DNA from: Desmodus rotundus
Lineage: Eukaryota; Chordata; Mammalia; Chiroptera; Phyllostomidae
Assembly: GCF_022682495.2 (NCBI RefSeq)
Contig: NC_071392.1
Coordinates: 102,104,896-102,168,895 of the forward strand
DNA length: 64,000 bases
Reading direction: 5' to 3'
Below, in pieces: positions 11,561-24,300 of the stretch. Both the position numbers and the translations under genes were made by a program. The stretch's first letter is position 1; every line of letters begins with the position of its first letter. The notes beneath the pieces were generated by a model, which saw only the letters and a list, made by a program, of their open reading frames with translations, did no database searches and was not told where the DNA came from.

Positions 11561-12089
11561 CCGTGGAGTGAGTCTCAAGGTGCAAAGGGAAAGGGCAGAA
11601 CCGGAAGTGACGGGTTTGTGTAGCCTGTAAAAGCATGGTCAGTATGACATAATTTATATTTTGGAAATTCAGCATAAACACAGACGCGGGTTTTCACTTG
11701 CAGACCTCTCTGTGGCTCTGGCGACACCTGCTCGGACTGCACTTCAGGGGCTCTCCTGTCTTTTCAGTGTGTCGGCAGTGGGGGTCAGGGCTTGGTTAAA
11801 AAGACTGAGAAAACCGTGCCCAGTGCAGTAACACTGTCTTACAGCCGGGGTGACCGAGGTCTGGAGAGCACCCCAAAGCCAGCCAGGGACAGGACTCACA
11901 CCGCTGTTGTTGGCCTCCTCAGTCCAGGAATTGCCCCTCCACCTTTCTTCCTTTGAAGGAAGATTCTTTTGAGGGGTTAAGAGCGTGATGGTCTGTGCTA
12001 GGTGTTCTACATTTGTTCTGTTTATAAGGCTTTATAGCTTTTCCTTTTAAAGCTATATGAGACGCTATCAAGTGTAGGCATCAGCTTGT

Positions 12090-12330
12090 CTTCTGTTTTG
12101 TTGCTTTTGAGTTGTTTCCCAAGTTTTTGCTTTTAGAAATAATTTAATAAAAAATTCGTGCACAGAATGTCCTTATATTTACGGTAATTTATTTGAAATT
12201 GTTAGATCAGAGGGTATGGCTCTTTGTTGAGTTTGCAAATAGCTTTCCCAAAGGGTTAGACCAGTTTACACTCACACCAGCAGAGTGGGTCACGGATCAG
12301 TTTCACTCTGCCCTTTTCTGGCTTATAGAA
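12090..12330 (+). mobile_element. old L1 fragment
   Basis: The stretch resembles the L1 3' region, with gttgtttcccaagtttttgc, then ttagatcagagggtatgg, then gaccagtttacactcacacc. It is diverged. Confidence 0.4.
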
Positions 12331-13145
12331 GCTTTATTCAGTGGTTGTAGAAAAATCAGTATACTTCTAACTTGAGAAAACAAGGCACCTTCCCCAAGGG
12401 CCACAGCATGCTTCGTGCTGAGCTGTAATTCGTTAATCAATAGCTGAGTGTCTACGACTTATCAGATGTTGTAGATAAAGAAAAGGGTAAGACTGTCTGT
12501 ACTCTTAAGGAGTTACAGCATGCTGGAAGAGACAGGCTCAGATTTCTCGTGGTCATGGATAGAAGTTTATGGATCAGTTGGGGAAGCGCCAAGACCGCTC
12601 TCATCATGGAGGTGGAGTGCTGTCAGGAAAAGTTTCGGAGAGAACCGTTGGAGCTTGGTATGAGCAGTTGTCACCGGAGCTCGTTCATGCAGAGGGGAGG
12701 AGTCAGCAGGGGCAGGAGTCCTGGCTCCGCCTGGTCAGTGGGCAGAGGGGAGAGGCTAGGTGGGAGAGGTGGGCAGAGCCTTTGTCTCCAGTGAGCTCCA
12801 GAGAGCGGTGTTGCTCTGCTGGCCTGCGTCTCTCGGCACAGTCGCATCAGGGACAGCTGTACCCACTCTGCGACTTTGCCTCCAGGGCAGGGCAAAGGCA
12901 GAGTAGGTGCAGGCATTCCATGCAGACAGCACCAGAGAGGGGGCGTATCGTCTTCTCTGACCCAGGGTTACATTCAGGTTATTTTGAGAGATTTGGGCCT
13001 CCTCGTTTGCTGACTCTCTCCTGTGTGTGTACTTCTGGATGTTGGTCATTGATCATACTGTTCAGAATTTGGGGAGAAACATAACAAATGCCTCAAATGG
13101 GAAGGATGAGTAAAGCAAAAGGTGTGGCAAATGAAATTTTTCCTG

Positions 13146-13312
13146 CCCTGGCCAGTGTAGCTCAGTTGGTTGGCGCATTGTCCTGTAAACCGAAGGGTTG
13201 TGGGTTCGATCCCCAGTCAGGGCACATACCTAGATTGCGGGTTCAGTCTCCAGTCAGGGTGAGTGCAAGAGGCAACTGATCACTGTTTCTCTCTCACATC
13301 AAAAAAAAAATT
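13146..13312 (+). mobile_element. Ves SINE
   Basis: The head reads ccctggccagtgtagctcag and the B-box ggttcgatccccagtcaggg, followed by a partly duplicated gggttcagtctccagtcagg block, a shortened CT-rich stretch and an A-tail. The repeated B-box-like block at 13238-13258 is unusual for the family. A clear target duplication was not found. Confidence 0.87.
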
Positions 13313-13650
13313 TTTTTTTACCAAAAAGTAATTGTTGGGATTCCTTACTCTCTCAATGTCTCTCCTCCCTTCACCCCCAACACAGTTTTCTTTAAACACT
13401 TTTTGTGTGAAAATTATCATGCAGTTGCTCCATAACATTAAAATAGATGTGCCAAAGGGTGTAAATTTGTTGTCAAAAAATTTCTTGCATCTAAAAAAAA
13501 AAAAAGAAAATCTTTCTTTTCTTTCTTAATGTGTCACCCACAACCTTGGATCTTAATATCTCTCAGTGTATAGGATGAGTATCATTCAATATTATTTTAA
13601 GTAGATCTGAAAAGTAAAAAGTCCAGGATTCACATTAGAACCTCAAACTT

Positions 13651-13692
13651 ATAAAATTTTTATAAAACTTAATAAAATTTTTATAAAACTTA
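13651..13692. repeat. perfect 21-bp tandem duplication
   Basis: A 21-bp AT-rich unit at 13651-13671 is repeated exactly at 13672-13692, with a partial third copy following. This is consistent with replication slippage. Confidence 0.9.
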
Positions 13693-13899
13693 ATAAAACT
13701 TTAAGGATGCACCATCCTCTATTATGAGCACTGGAACCCACTACTGAAGTGAAACGATAGGCCAGTCACGTGAAAGATAATCAACAGTAAAGATCCAGAT
13801 AAAAGGAACCGCTAAGCAAAGTGTGGGAGTGAGAGCTGCGCGTGCAAGAGGTTTCTAGGCATTGGGAACCTGAGGGATGACAGAGCACCTTGTTAAAAA

Positions 13900-14062
13900 C
13901 CTGGCCTCTGGAGACAAAGACATGTGACATCTTGGCTCCACCTAGTCGTTACTTATTTCAACCTCAGTCCCCTCATTTACAAAATGGGGGTAATAACCTA
14001 CCTCTCAGTGTCTCGGTGTCTCGTGAGGGTGAAATGAGATGACGCGTACAGGTGCTTAGAAA
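13900..14062 (+). mobile_element. MIR SINE
   Basis: The core follows the MIR pattern: cctcagtcccctcatttac, aaaatgggggtaataa, then cgtgagggtgaaatgagatg. It is an ancient mammalian SINE. Confidence 0.65.
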
Positions 14063-15319
14063 GGAAGTGCATACTTTTTACAGGACTCCATCTCTGTATG
14101 ATAGAAAAGGTGGATTTAGTCTTTGTACAGCATCTGTTGTGCAAAGCAGTACACACTGATCCCCTCTGATTTGGGGGGTAGAGATCAGTTGTTTTTCAGG
14201 TTCCGGTTTTTCTCAGAAAATATTGGTCAAAATAGGTAGTGTAGGTTTTGCAGATACTCTAGCGTGACAAAATCAAAAATCAACATTCCTAGGACACATT
14301 TCTGTTCTTTGTTTCCCCTTAATTTTTGTTTTGTCTTATATCTTATTGTGGGAGGAGGGAGACTTCCTGTTTTCTTCTATTTATTCCTTTTCTGCTCTGT
14401 TCCCTTCTCCCCGTTTCACCATCCCTCATCTTATTTCAAAAGCGTGGACCTATGAACCCGGGTGTCACCCGTGGTCCGTAGGTTTGTTCTAGTGTTTCCA
14501 TGGAGTGTGCTTGGCTCGGTTGTAACTCCCACGTTGTGTGGTCTGTGAGGGGTTTTCAGAACAAAGAGGCATGGTGCAAGTAGGTGCAGGGAAAGAACAC
14601 CTGGTCCGGCTGGCCCGCCCAAATGCTGAGCAGCATCTTTGCTGTCAGATGGCCACCCCCTGCCCCAGCTGTCCCTGGCTGCGGTCAGCATTGGCGAACC
14701 TAGCTTTGTATCTCGACACCTTCACTCCATCTGCTTGTCCCAAGGCTTGGCAGACAGTGTTATTCCTCCTGCTGAGTCATGCAGAAAACAAAAATACAGC
14801 CTGTGATAAGAACTGGACACCCAGCTTTCAGGAACCAAATGGGATTCTACGTAGAGAATTTAGTCAGTTCATCCAAAGAAGTTCCTCCCTTTAAGGAATT
14901 TTTGCCTGGATGCTGAAAAGCTCAAATCTTTATCCGGAGCCCTGAATTTGCGGTGGAGTGAATTTTCTTGTTTTGACTGATACCTCCTAGTGGGCCCACC
15001 CGAAATCTGATCCTGGGCCATTTCTTCAATGTCAAATCCCTAAGTGTAGCACACACAGCCCTCTGTGATCCTGCTGCCTCTCTGTGGAGCCTCCTCTCGC
15101 GCTGTTGCAGTACATACCCTTCATTCCAGCCATACCGAACTGCTTTTAGTTCCTGAAATGTATCCCCCCTGCCCCCATCTTTAGGCCCCTTCATTTGTTC
15201 TGTTCCCATTCCTATTTCGGAGCTCTTTCAAGACCTTATCCTGGAGTCACCTCTTCGTGGGGATTTTTGACCCCGCCCTCACAGTACGATTTGGCAGCTG
15301 CTCGCCCGTGCTCCCTCAC

Positions 15320-15650
15320 TGAAGTACAGCCTACGTAACTGGATGCATATGCGCAGATCCGTGAATGCCTGGGTGAACTTTGACAGAATGAGCATACCTG
15401 GATAGCCAGCACCCAGGTCAAGAAATGAAAGATTACCAGGAGCTCCCTTTGAACCCTCCCCCGCTCCGATACCCACTCTGATTCCCGTCCCTGTGGGTTA
15501 GTTGTGCTTGTGTTTGCACTTTATGTGTGTGGAGTTATCCCGTATGTACTCTGTGGTGTCGTTTCACGTGATGTGTGAGAGGTTCACCCACGCGGCTGTG
15601 TGCAGTTGGATTTTGTTTGTTCTGGTCACTGTATGCCGAAATTCGGATAG
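15320..15650 (+). mobile_element. probable old L1 fragment
   Basis: Diverged blocks such as tcaagaaatgaaagattacc and a tgggttagttgtgcttgtg region resemble the L1M 3' region. Assignment is tentative. Confidence 0.33.
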
Positions 15651-16094
15651 GCTATGGTTTCCTTAAGGAGAATTTTTATTACTTTCATGTACAGAAAACT
15701 CAACAGTGTATACTTAGCCCAGCCTGGTGGCCAGTTCTTTAGACAAGGCTACAAATGTTTAACCTGTTCTCCTGTAGATGGACTTGGGGCGCTCTCCAGT
15801 GTGGGGCTGTTTTGAAGCGTTCCTCATATTGCAATGTTGCACAGCAGCTTCGTGAGGAATGATAGTACCAGAAAATTTCTGGCCGATGGGGGAAGCTGAT
15901 CTGTTTGGCAGCTCTGCCAAACTGTAAAAAAGAATTGCTGAACTTAGGAACAGGCTGGCGCAGGGACACTGGTTAATGCTCAGCATCTGGGGCTCCTCCC
16001 GTAAAGGAGCAGGGCGCTACCACCAGGGAAAGACCTGCAGTCCCATGAGCCCTGCCTTCTCAGGCACGGTGAGTTCAGAATTGTCCCAACTTAG

Positions 16095-16330
16095 ATACTC
16101 ATTTATTCGGATATTTATGACGCAGCTTCTGTGTCCCAGGCACCCTGCTCTAGCCACCGGGGTGGGGCGAAGCTCCTTGCCCCCCTGTGGCCCACAGTCT
16201 AGTGGGGGAGGTAACAGCAGACAAATCAGAAAACATGTAGTATGTTAACTAGAAACGTGGAGCAGGGAAGGCACAATATGTGTGTGGGGGGGGGGGCATT
16301 GGGGGTGAGACACCGAGTGTAGAGAGTGGT
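16095..16330 (-). mobile_element. L2 3'-end fragment
   Basis: On the + strand the text tcatttattcggatatttat followed by tcccaggcaccctgctctag and cacagtctagtgggggag is the reverse of the L2 3' end. Confidence 0.55.
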
Positions 16331-18724
16331 CAGGATGGGAATGGCTCTCTCCTACTTGCAGCTGGCCAAGCCGGATGTAACACGCATTGAGCATATACGT
16401 GTTTAGGATTTTAAAAAGTTATGAACTCTGAAGTATATAGAGTCTCGTAATACTGTCTTTTCCTCTTGGGCTCATTTTGCTCCTCATCTGAGATGTGTCA
16501 GGTTTCATTATCTTGTGAGGAATGTTTATGAGTCAGTGGCATCTGTGAATGTGTGTTCAAGTGACAGTTGTGTTACCTGATTCCTGAGGACGCGGGGCTG
16601 ACTGGAATGCTAATGGAGAGGGAAGTGTGGTCTTCCTGCCCGAGACCTAGTGCTTTGCTCCCGGAAACTCCAGTTAAAGCCACGGCCGGAGGCTGCTTAC
16701 GTTGCCTTCAGGCTGGAAATTTCCCACTACGTAAACCTGAATGGGGGTGTTTTCCTCAACCGGCTTGTGGTCCTAAGAGAGCTCGCCATTTAGATGCTGG
16801 GGCCGGATAATTACTACAATTTCTCATGGAAGTGTAAGAAAGTTGTTAGTCAGCCTACGCTTGTAGTAAATGTTATTTTAGCATTATCAAACTGTGTTAT
16901 AATCTCTTACGGAATTGTGTCTGTACCTTTTTATTCTGTGATGTCTTACCCTGTTGTCTCCCCCCCCCCCCCACGAGTTCTAGTGCTGTGTGTGAAAAGC
17001 ACCTAGGGAAGAGAGTGCTCAGTAGCTATGGAAACAATGGAGGATTTAATAGCTGTGTGTCAACCTTCAGAAAATGTGTAAAGCCGTGATTCAGCCACTG
17101 TTGATCAGGGCCGTATTCTCGGAAAATACCGTTTTGTTTTGGTTTTTTTTTTCAAAGAAAAGCTCATCAAAATGTTGTGGAATCTTCCTTCTTGCTATTT
17201 TTAACTTCATTAACCGAATGACCTTGTGTGAGTGATTTCTGGAGGTTTTCCTTATCTAAAATAAAGAATGAAGATGATACCTACTTTACAGAGATGTGCA
17301 TTTCAAATGGGACATTTTAGATCACAAGCAGAGTGTGTGCATGTGCGCCCGCCGGGCTGAACTTAGCACCAACACTGTCAGGCGGGACACTTGGAAGGCC
17401 CCGCAGTTGGGTCTGTGACCAACTGTGTGAGCCCGGAGCAGGAGAGGGGAGCTCAGCAGCAACACGTCTAAAAAGCCTGAGGATTTGCCTCCAGCAAGCT
17501 TCATATGAATCAGTAATATGGTGTCACTCTTTTCCAACAACATTCATTAATTATCGACTGATTGATTACCTGCCATGTAATGGAAGATTTGAATTCTGTT
17601 AATGGAAGTCTAACACAATTTCCCAAAGTGAGTTCTGCAGAGAATCGCTTGATGTTAGTAGTTGTTATGGGCTGGGGGGCTGTTTTTGGGGGTGGTGGGT
17701 TAGATCATTGAACATCTGTGTCGGAGAATTTCTTTGGTCTCCAGTTCCTGTGAACTGTGGATCTCCAAGACGGGGCTTGGGACGACAGAGCTTTGGTAAC
17801 GGATGGAACGGGGTTGCTGGTAGTTCTGCTGGTCTCTGGACATGTCGCACTGCCCCTGTACCCCTCTGCCCACCTGGGCACTGCCCTTTGTCAGGTGTAG
17901 AACACAGGGCCAGAGGCCAGAGCCTAGCAGCCAGGATGGGGGGAGGTGTGATGCTACCATGGGAGGGGCACATGAAGGAGGCGGGGCTGTCCACCCTGGG
18001 GGGCGGGGGGGGGGGTTCGGTGTAGGGTGGAGGTGAAGGTGATTGAAAATACCTGAAGTGGGTGAAAAGGTTTTGACCCTTCTGTCAAGGGGCAGAATGA
18101 GAGCCAGTGGGTGAAAGCGACGGGGAACCATACTGGACCCAACCTAAAGTAAAATTTTCTTTGAAGATGGCTGTATTTTACATGCTGGCTCTGTGTTCTT
18201 AAAAGGTATAGTTTTGGGGTGGTGTGAAAGCATTAGATGTTTTTGAAAAGTGGTCTTTAAAATTCCATCCAATCCCAAGTCCATAAGTTTGTGATTTTTT
18301 TTTTTGTTGTGTGAAATTTACTTCCTCAGCCTTTTATTTTTTTTTCAGCATTGTGCTCATTCCTGTGGATAATTAGAAAAAGCAGTAATGAGATGTGGTT
18401 TGTGTCATTTACTAGTTGGATGACAAGACTGACACAAGACAGTTGTTCGCAAACAAGGCAAAATGTAAACAGAAGGCTCATTTTTGATCATCGGCCACAG
18501 AACTCAGATTGGAGAAGGGGAAGACCCGAGAAGTGTGCACACGGGGGTCTGAAGGGTCAGTAGGGTCTGCATGGCAGAAAGGACAGAGACGCCGCGGGTC
18601 CGCAGAAGCGGGGCAGTGTGGGTAAACCTGCAATCAAGAAAGATCCATTCGGCAGCTTTGTGTAAGAGAGAAGGATTTGAGAGCTATGTCCTTAAGAAAC
18701 CCTGAGGAGATTGTGGCTAAAGCA

Positions 18725-18895
18725 TGGATAGAGCGAGGCCTTAAAGCCTAGTGGTTAGAGCGTGGGTCCATTTGATTCAAGTCCACTTTGCTGTTCACCT
18801 ATGTGGAGAAACTGAGGCCTAGAAGTTGACTGTAAATTGGATTGTTTACTTGCCTCTTAAGATAATTATGTAATTAAGTGCTCAATAAATGTTAC
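18725..18895. mobile_element. MIR-like fragments
   Basis: A ggttagagcgtgggtcc block and a gagaaactgaggcctagaag block resemble MIR. The tail has agtgctcaataaatgtt, as at L2/MIR ends. The stretch may be composite. Confidence 0.4.
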
Positions 18896-18934
18896 CTACC
18901 GTTACCTAGATTGTGTAACTGAAGTTCCCTGGAA

Positions 18935-19078
18935 CTGTGGCTCTGGAATTGGGGTCCTCAGACCAACCACGTAGCATCACCTGCAAGCTGGTTCCAAGCG
19001 CAGTTCCCCGCAGCCGCTCCCTGACTCAGTGGATCTGTCTCGGGGTGGGGCCTGGGAAGCCGGCCTGAAAAAGCTCTG
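18935..19078. mobile_element. MER5-like hAT-Charlie fossil
   Basis: The phrases ggggtcctcagaccaacc, gtagcatcacctgcaagctg and tcggggtggggcctgg resemble the MER5A/Charlie group. It is ancient and has no coding capacity. Confidence 0.45.
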
Positions 19079-20439
19079 GGGAGAAAGGCAGGGCAGAGTT
19101 AGAGAATACTTTAGAGCACTCCTGCACCAGGACTCTGGAACTAAGAAAGGGAGAAATAAAAGAGGGGCTCGGCTGCAGTGCCCTTTACCTTGCGGAGCTG
19201 AAAAGCACGGGGAAGACTGGGAAATCTGTGGGGAAGGAGGTGGTGTGTTTTTTGCAGGAACTAACAGCTTTTACACGCAGTGTTCAACAAGTACTTGTTT
19301 TTTATTAGTGAAGACAACCGGTTCCTAGTATGTGGGGAATGGAAGGAGGATTTCAGGGCAGTTACATATCATATGTATAATGTATATGTTCTGTAGCCCA
19401 AGTGGTAAAAAAAACACCGCAGAACCACTTTAGAAATCTGGTACGGGGTGAAGTTGAAATCTTACGTCTAGCAGGTGTTTATGGACTGCCTACCCACTGT
19501 GACCAGGCACCGTGCTGCCGGCTGTGAATAGAGAATGAGATGCAACTCTCATTTTCAGATGCTTCAGAGAAGTGCACTTTTTAAAGGCTGTGAAGCTTAT
19601 CTTTTTCCATAACTTTTTCCAGCTACAGAATAAACATGATCTGAGCCATTCTCTGCCCACGCCAGAAGTTAGGCACCGGGTTGCCTGGCACTTTACGCAC
19701 GGCCTGATTTGCCAGTGCCACCTCATTTCTGCAAGCATCCTGAACATCGACTTCCTTCGTTTATTAGTTTATGCCTCATGATATACCTTAAAGATGATTT
19801 GAAATCTTGTGAAAGATTTTACGTCCCCCTTCAATGGGGGCCACCTGGGGTTTTGGATATTGAGGTTGTGCCAGTGGGCGGGTCCCAGTTTCTCCCCCAT
19901 CACCAGCACTAGCTCCAAACACAATAGCCAGAGATAAATTGACTTAAACTTCATCCATTTAGTTATGTGGTGCTCATTATGTATAGGACACTGGGAAAGT
20001 AATGGTGAAACTCAACAAAGTTCCACGTTAACAACAAAGTGCCTCTAAGTGAGGAGCCAGGGCAGCCCGAGGCCGTGCTTACAGGGTTTGGAGAGGGGTT
20101 TGGAGGGGCGCTGGCTCTCTGCGGAGCACCTGCCGGGCCTGGCTGGAGCCAGCCAAGTGTCCAGAGGATCCCTAACATGCACCAGAGTTTTGATTTGTAA
20201 CGGTCCCACCCTGTAAGACACCCCCTTTCGCAGCGGTGAGGGGAAAGTGCGTACATTGCATGGTATTTGGGAGTGCACGTGGAATGCAGGAATTACATGC
20301 ACTTCTTTTATCTCTGAGTTTCGTATGGTATGGCAGAGAGACTTAAAGAAAACCCAGTGGAGCTCCCTTTGCAAAATGACAGTGATTGGGCAGTTAATCT
20401 GAATAATCGTTTGTAAAGAATATGATTTTTGTTTTCTGT

Positions 20440-20520
20440 TTTTATTAAGATACAATTGATGTATAGCATCTCACTAGTTTTAAGTGTACAGTATCAGGAT
20501 TTGATATTTGTATATCTTGC
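20440..20520 (+). mobile_element. old L1 fragment
   Basis: The text tttttattaagatacaattg followed by ttttaagtgtacagtatc is the L1 3' pattern seen also at 1375 and 11335. Confidence 0.4.
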
Positions 20521-21166
20521 AAAGCGAGTATGTTTCGGTTGACACGTGCACTTAGTCCCTGCTTTTTTCCCCCATTGCGTTGGAGAGTGGGGCTGAGGTG
20601 GGTGGGTAGTGAGTACTGCTTACATTCTTTCAGCATCTTCTTTTTCTACCCAGACACCCCAGAGAAAAGCAGCTGGGGCCTTAGTCCACCACTTTCAAAA
20701 GGCAGCCAAGACCGGACCTGGGTCTGCGTGCTGCATTAGGCAGAGCAGTCACCGGCTTCACTGCTGTGTAGAGCCACGGAGTATTGAGAAGGAGATTCAG
20801 AGAGATCAGAGATCTTTTTGAAATGTTCTCATTGCTCCAGGAAGGTCTTTCTGATCACTACCTTGCTAGAATACAGATTAGGTATTTGAAGACCCGGTGG
20901 AGTATACTTTCTTAAATGTGTGTGTTTTCGGAAACTGCTGGCTAGCGACAGAAAGTCCCCCTAAATCCGACTAGCTACACAAGGCATGTCAGTGTCCTGA
21001 AATCGTCAAACCCAGTATGGGAAACAGTTGTGGCATTTGTAGGGTTTTAGAGCGGAGAGAGGTTAAAAACAAACAAACCCCAAGTCATGTGTGGCTTTTT
21101 GTATGTTTTGTTTTAATGGCTGCTTTGGAATTCACCTGTGGTTCCCCTCCTTTCTCTCTTCCGCAG

Positions 21167-21301
21167 TGAACACCTACCTCTTCATGATGCAAGCTCAAGG
21201 CATTCTGATCCGGGACAACATGAGGACAATAGGTGCTCAGGTGTATGAGCAGGTGGTTCGCAGTGCTTACGCCAAGAGGAATAGCAGCGTGAATGACTCA
21301 G
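21167..21301 (+). CDS. B4GALT5: B4GALT5 coding exon 2
   Basis: The acceptor is ccgcag and the donor is gtatgt. The exon starts with the last two bases of Val39 and ends with the first base of Asp84 (135 nt). It encodes the luminal stem after the membrane anchor, beginning NTYLFMMQAQG, with sequons at Asn77 (NSS) and Asn81 (NDS). The exon has no catalytic residues. From memory, human has Val where this copy has Met in DNMRTIG. Confidence 0.96.
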
Positions 21302-24300
21302 GTATGTTTTTAGCACAGACGTGGTCTGCTTAGAATGTCTCCTCCCTGGAGAAGGAAGTTCGGTTCAGGTAATTATCTCTGGTGGAACAAAATGTGTTGT
21401 GGAAGCAGGACGGTTTGGCTGAGTCTTACCTTATCACTGACAAGAAGCTCTTGCAAAACGAGTCCTTGTTTGTTTTGCTAATAGTATGTGAAGTGTGTAC
21501 AGATGACTCCGTTGTTGCTCCTAATACTTTTCAGGGATGGGGAGGAAAGACCCCCTTTTCAGTGTGGCTGCCCCCAGGAGGCAAATTAAGCGTATTGTAG
21601 GACACCAGCAGAACAGAAGCACTAAAAGCTGTTCCTGGAAGTAATTTCACAAAAAAATGTATTCCTACAGCCAGTGAGGAAAGCCAGAACTTGGGGTGGA
21701 CTTCCTGGCACCCATGTTATGGCTTCACATCGCGGGATTTGTCTGTTGTGTTCTTTGCGTCGCTCGTGGTGAGGGCAACGTTCCTGTTGTTTTCAAAGCT
21801 AATGCAGCCTGGTCGCCACCCAGGAAGAGTCGCTCCGACTCAGTTCTTCCTGTTGGACTCTACTTGAACTTGTTCCACCGAGTAGGACTCATTATTTATG
21901 AATGCTTAACAAGCTTTTATCGTGTAATAACCCTGTCATTCAGGACAGTTCCCACAGATTAAAGAATGGCTTCTGGAAGAAGTTTACTGGGTCACCCGGG
22001 TTTCTCTCCCCAGTCGGGTGCCGTTTTCACACTACAGTTCAGGGGCAGCTCCGTGGCCGAGTCTGGTGGTCAGATTCCTTCAGCCTTGAAGGAAGCGCTC
22101 CAGACGGCGGAGCTAACCATTGCAGCGATGGACATGAGAGTGGGCGTTTCTGCCTCGTTCTTTGGAACTTTTACCTGCGGCTTTTATTATTTTATAAGCA
22201 CTAATTACATAAAGAGGGAAAACGAGCACAGGTTAGATGGCCTGCCTACAGTACATCATAAGAACTTGTTTCTGAATCACAGCTTTGACTGTTTTTATAA
22301 GACTGTGTACATAGGCCGGTCTTTACCTTTGAGAGAAAGCTGTCTTTTTTATGTCTCTTTTTAACTCTTCCAAAAATTGAACAAAGGAAGTATTTCCAGA
22401 TGGTTAAGTGGGACTTGTCCAGCCTTGAGGCTTGTCCAGTCTAGTCAGGGTTGGTTTCCATTTTAAAAGTAGATTCTGAGATTTTATCCTGCTCAGCACT
22501 CGTGATTTGCCTCTTATTTCTGTAACTGAGGACAATGTGCTTTCCTATGGCTTCTTACTGCTTTCGCTCAAGCCTCGCACCCTAAAACATGTATATTTTT
22601 CCAAGGTAGTCCGCCCTTCAAATGAGTCCTTCCTTCTTCGGTAGTGAGTTCTAAGTTAGTCCACAGCTCACTGGAGACTGTGAAAGTGCTTGGCAGATGT
22701 TGCAGGTGAGGATTATTCTCTGGTAGTTGAGAACTCAGAGAAGACATTGCCTCTTGAAGGGAAGTTGAGCCTTTAGAATTGACCGCACCCTGGTCCTGGC
22801 AGGCGGCTCATTTGTTGAGGGTGTTGTCCTGCTTCCCTAAGGTTCCAGGGTTGACCCCCGTTCGGCCACGTACAAGAATGAACCCATGAAGCCGTGGGCG
22901 GGTGAAACGGCAGGTCGATGTTTCTCTCTTTCTCTCTAAATTAATTTAAAAAATAACTTCAAAAAACGAAAACAAAATTGACCACATCCTAATTTATCGA
23001 TCTATCCTGCTGGCCAGCTTAGCAGCAACAAAGGACCATAGGTAGCAAACCAGATATGCTTTTAGTACTTCCTTTTTCTTTTTCTTTTTTCAAAAAGCAA
23101 ATAATCGATTTCGAGAGGGTTTTTTAGCCGAACTGTGGTCTCAGGACAAGTTGCCAGAGCTCTGAACCACGCCTGAAAGAGGAATCCCTGCAGCTCCCAA
23201 AGTCGCGGGAGGAGGCCGGGCACATTTTTGTTCACAACGCGTCGCGTGGGGCGTTCGGCTTGCAGGCGGTCTACACACGCGTCGTCTAGAGTGTGGCGCG
23301 GTCAGGGCGGCGGGGCTTTCACGTGCAGCACAAATCACCTCGGGTGTGGGGGTGAGTGCCCTGGTCATGTGACTTTCCCTCAACCCTGACCCACACCAGC
23401 TTCAGGGTGTGTGGAGAGACTGGGGAGTCCTTTGCTGTTCCACAGCTCCCTGCCCTGTGTCACTCTGGGTAAAGGAACGTCTGTGCTGCCATGACATTTG
23501 TCCGGTCCAAGTGTCCGTGCGTCTCCGAGGGTGGGTGGTGCTAGGACGTCTTTGTGGGCATTTGGCGAGGCGGTCTGTTCTCTCTGCGAAGTTAGAGGGG
23601 CACCCCGGCAGGTCCGAGCCTGCACCCAGGCTCGTCCAGAACACAGGTCGCATTGTCCTTGAAAACAGCACAGAAGGAACTGGCACCCTTAGATGGCATA
23701 CCCAGGGACCCATTATTATTTGACTTTGCGTGCATTTCTCAAATTACCATACACCAAAGTCATTCTTCCCATCACCCGTCCCTCTAGTTGGAGTCATACA
23801 TTCTGTGTTTAATGTGTCACTGTTTCCCTTGTAAATCGGAAGTCTTTGCCGTTGGGGGCTGTGTTATTATGCTATCACATGGAATCCTCACAAGTGTCGG
23901 GGGGCTTTAACGCAGCCCCCCGGCCCCCCATGGATGAAGAAAAAGACTACCAAGACATGATCTGCTTGGGGAGGAAAGGTGGCCGCTTCTCTCAAAGGAG
24001 AAGGGCCCAGAGCCTTTCTCTCCAGGGGCTTTTATTAGGTTCATTCACACAGGAATACGGATAAAGCTCATCAATCATTGTCAGCCAGTAAGGGTTAAAC
24101 AATACATGATTTACAGAGAACTTTGAGGGCTTATTCTGAGTTACAGCCAATTAGTTAGAGGGCCATAAAACTTAAGGCGCCAGACTCATCTCAGGTCTGG
24201 ACCCTTATCTCTTAAACTGAGGGTACAAATTAAGTAGGTTTCACAGGAATGTATGTATTTTTCTTAGGCCTGATTCCCTAGGGAATCCGCCCCTCCCAGC

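Larger units (their letters stand above)
1..21166 (+). other. B4GALT5: B4GALT5 intron 1 (3' part)
   Basis: This is the distal part of the first intron, because the first coding exon in the window (21167) starts inside codon 39 and needs an upstream exon 1. The acceptor is a pyrimidine-rich tract ending ccgcag at 21161-21166. The intron holds an RPL12 pseudogene, Ves SINEs, a hAT element, LTR-like stretches and old L1/L2/MIR pieces, listed separately. Stretches where I recognise nothing include about 1640-2960, 3600-5780 (see the finding on 5130-5690), 10870-11330, 14065-15300, 16800-18700 and 19560-20430. The many short open frames here have no family resemblance and no splice context. Confidence 0.85.

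Noticed and set aside
12569..13084. 171-aa plus-strand open frame in intron 1.
   Set aside because: No splice sites, Kozak context or family match; GC-rich chance frame.
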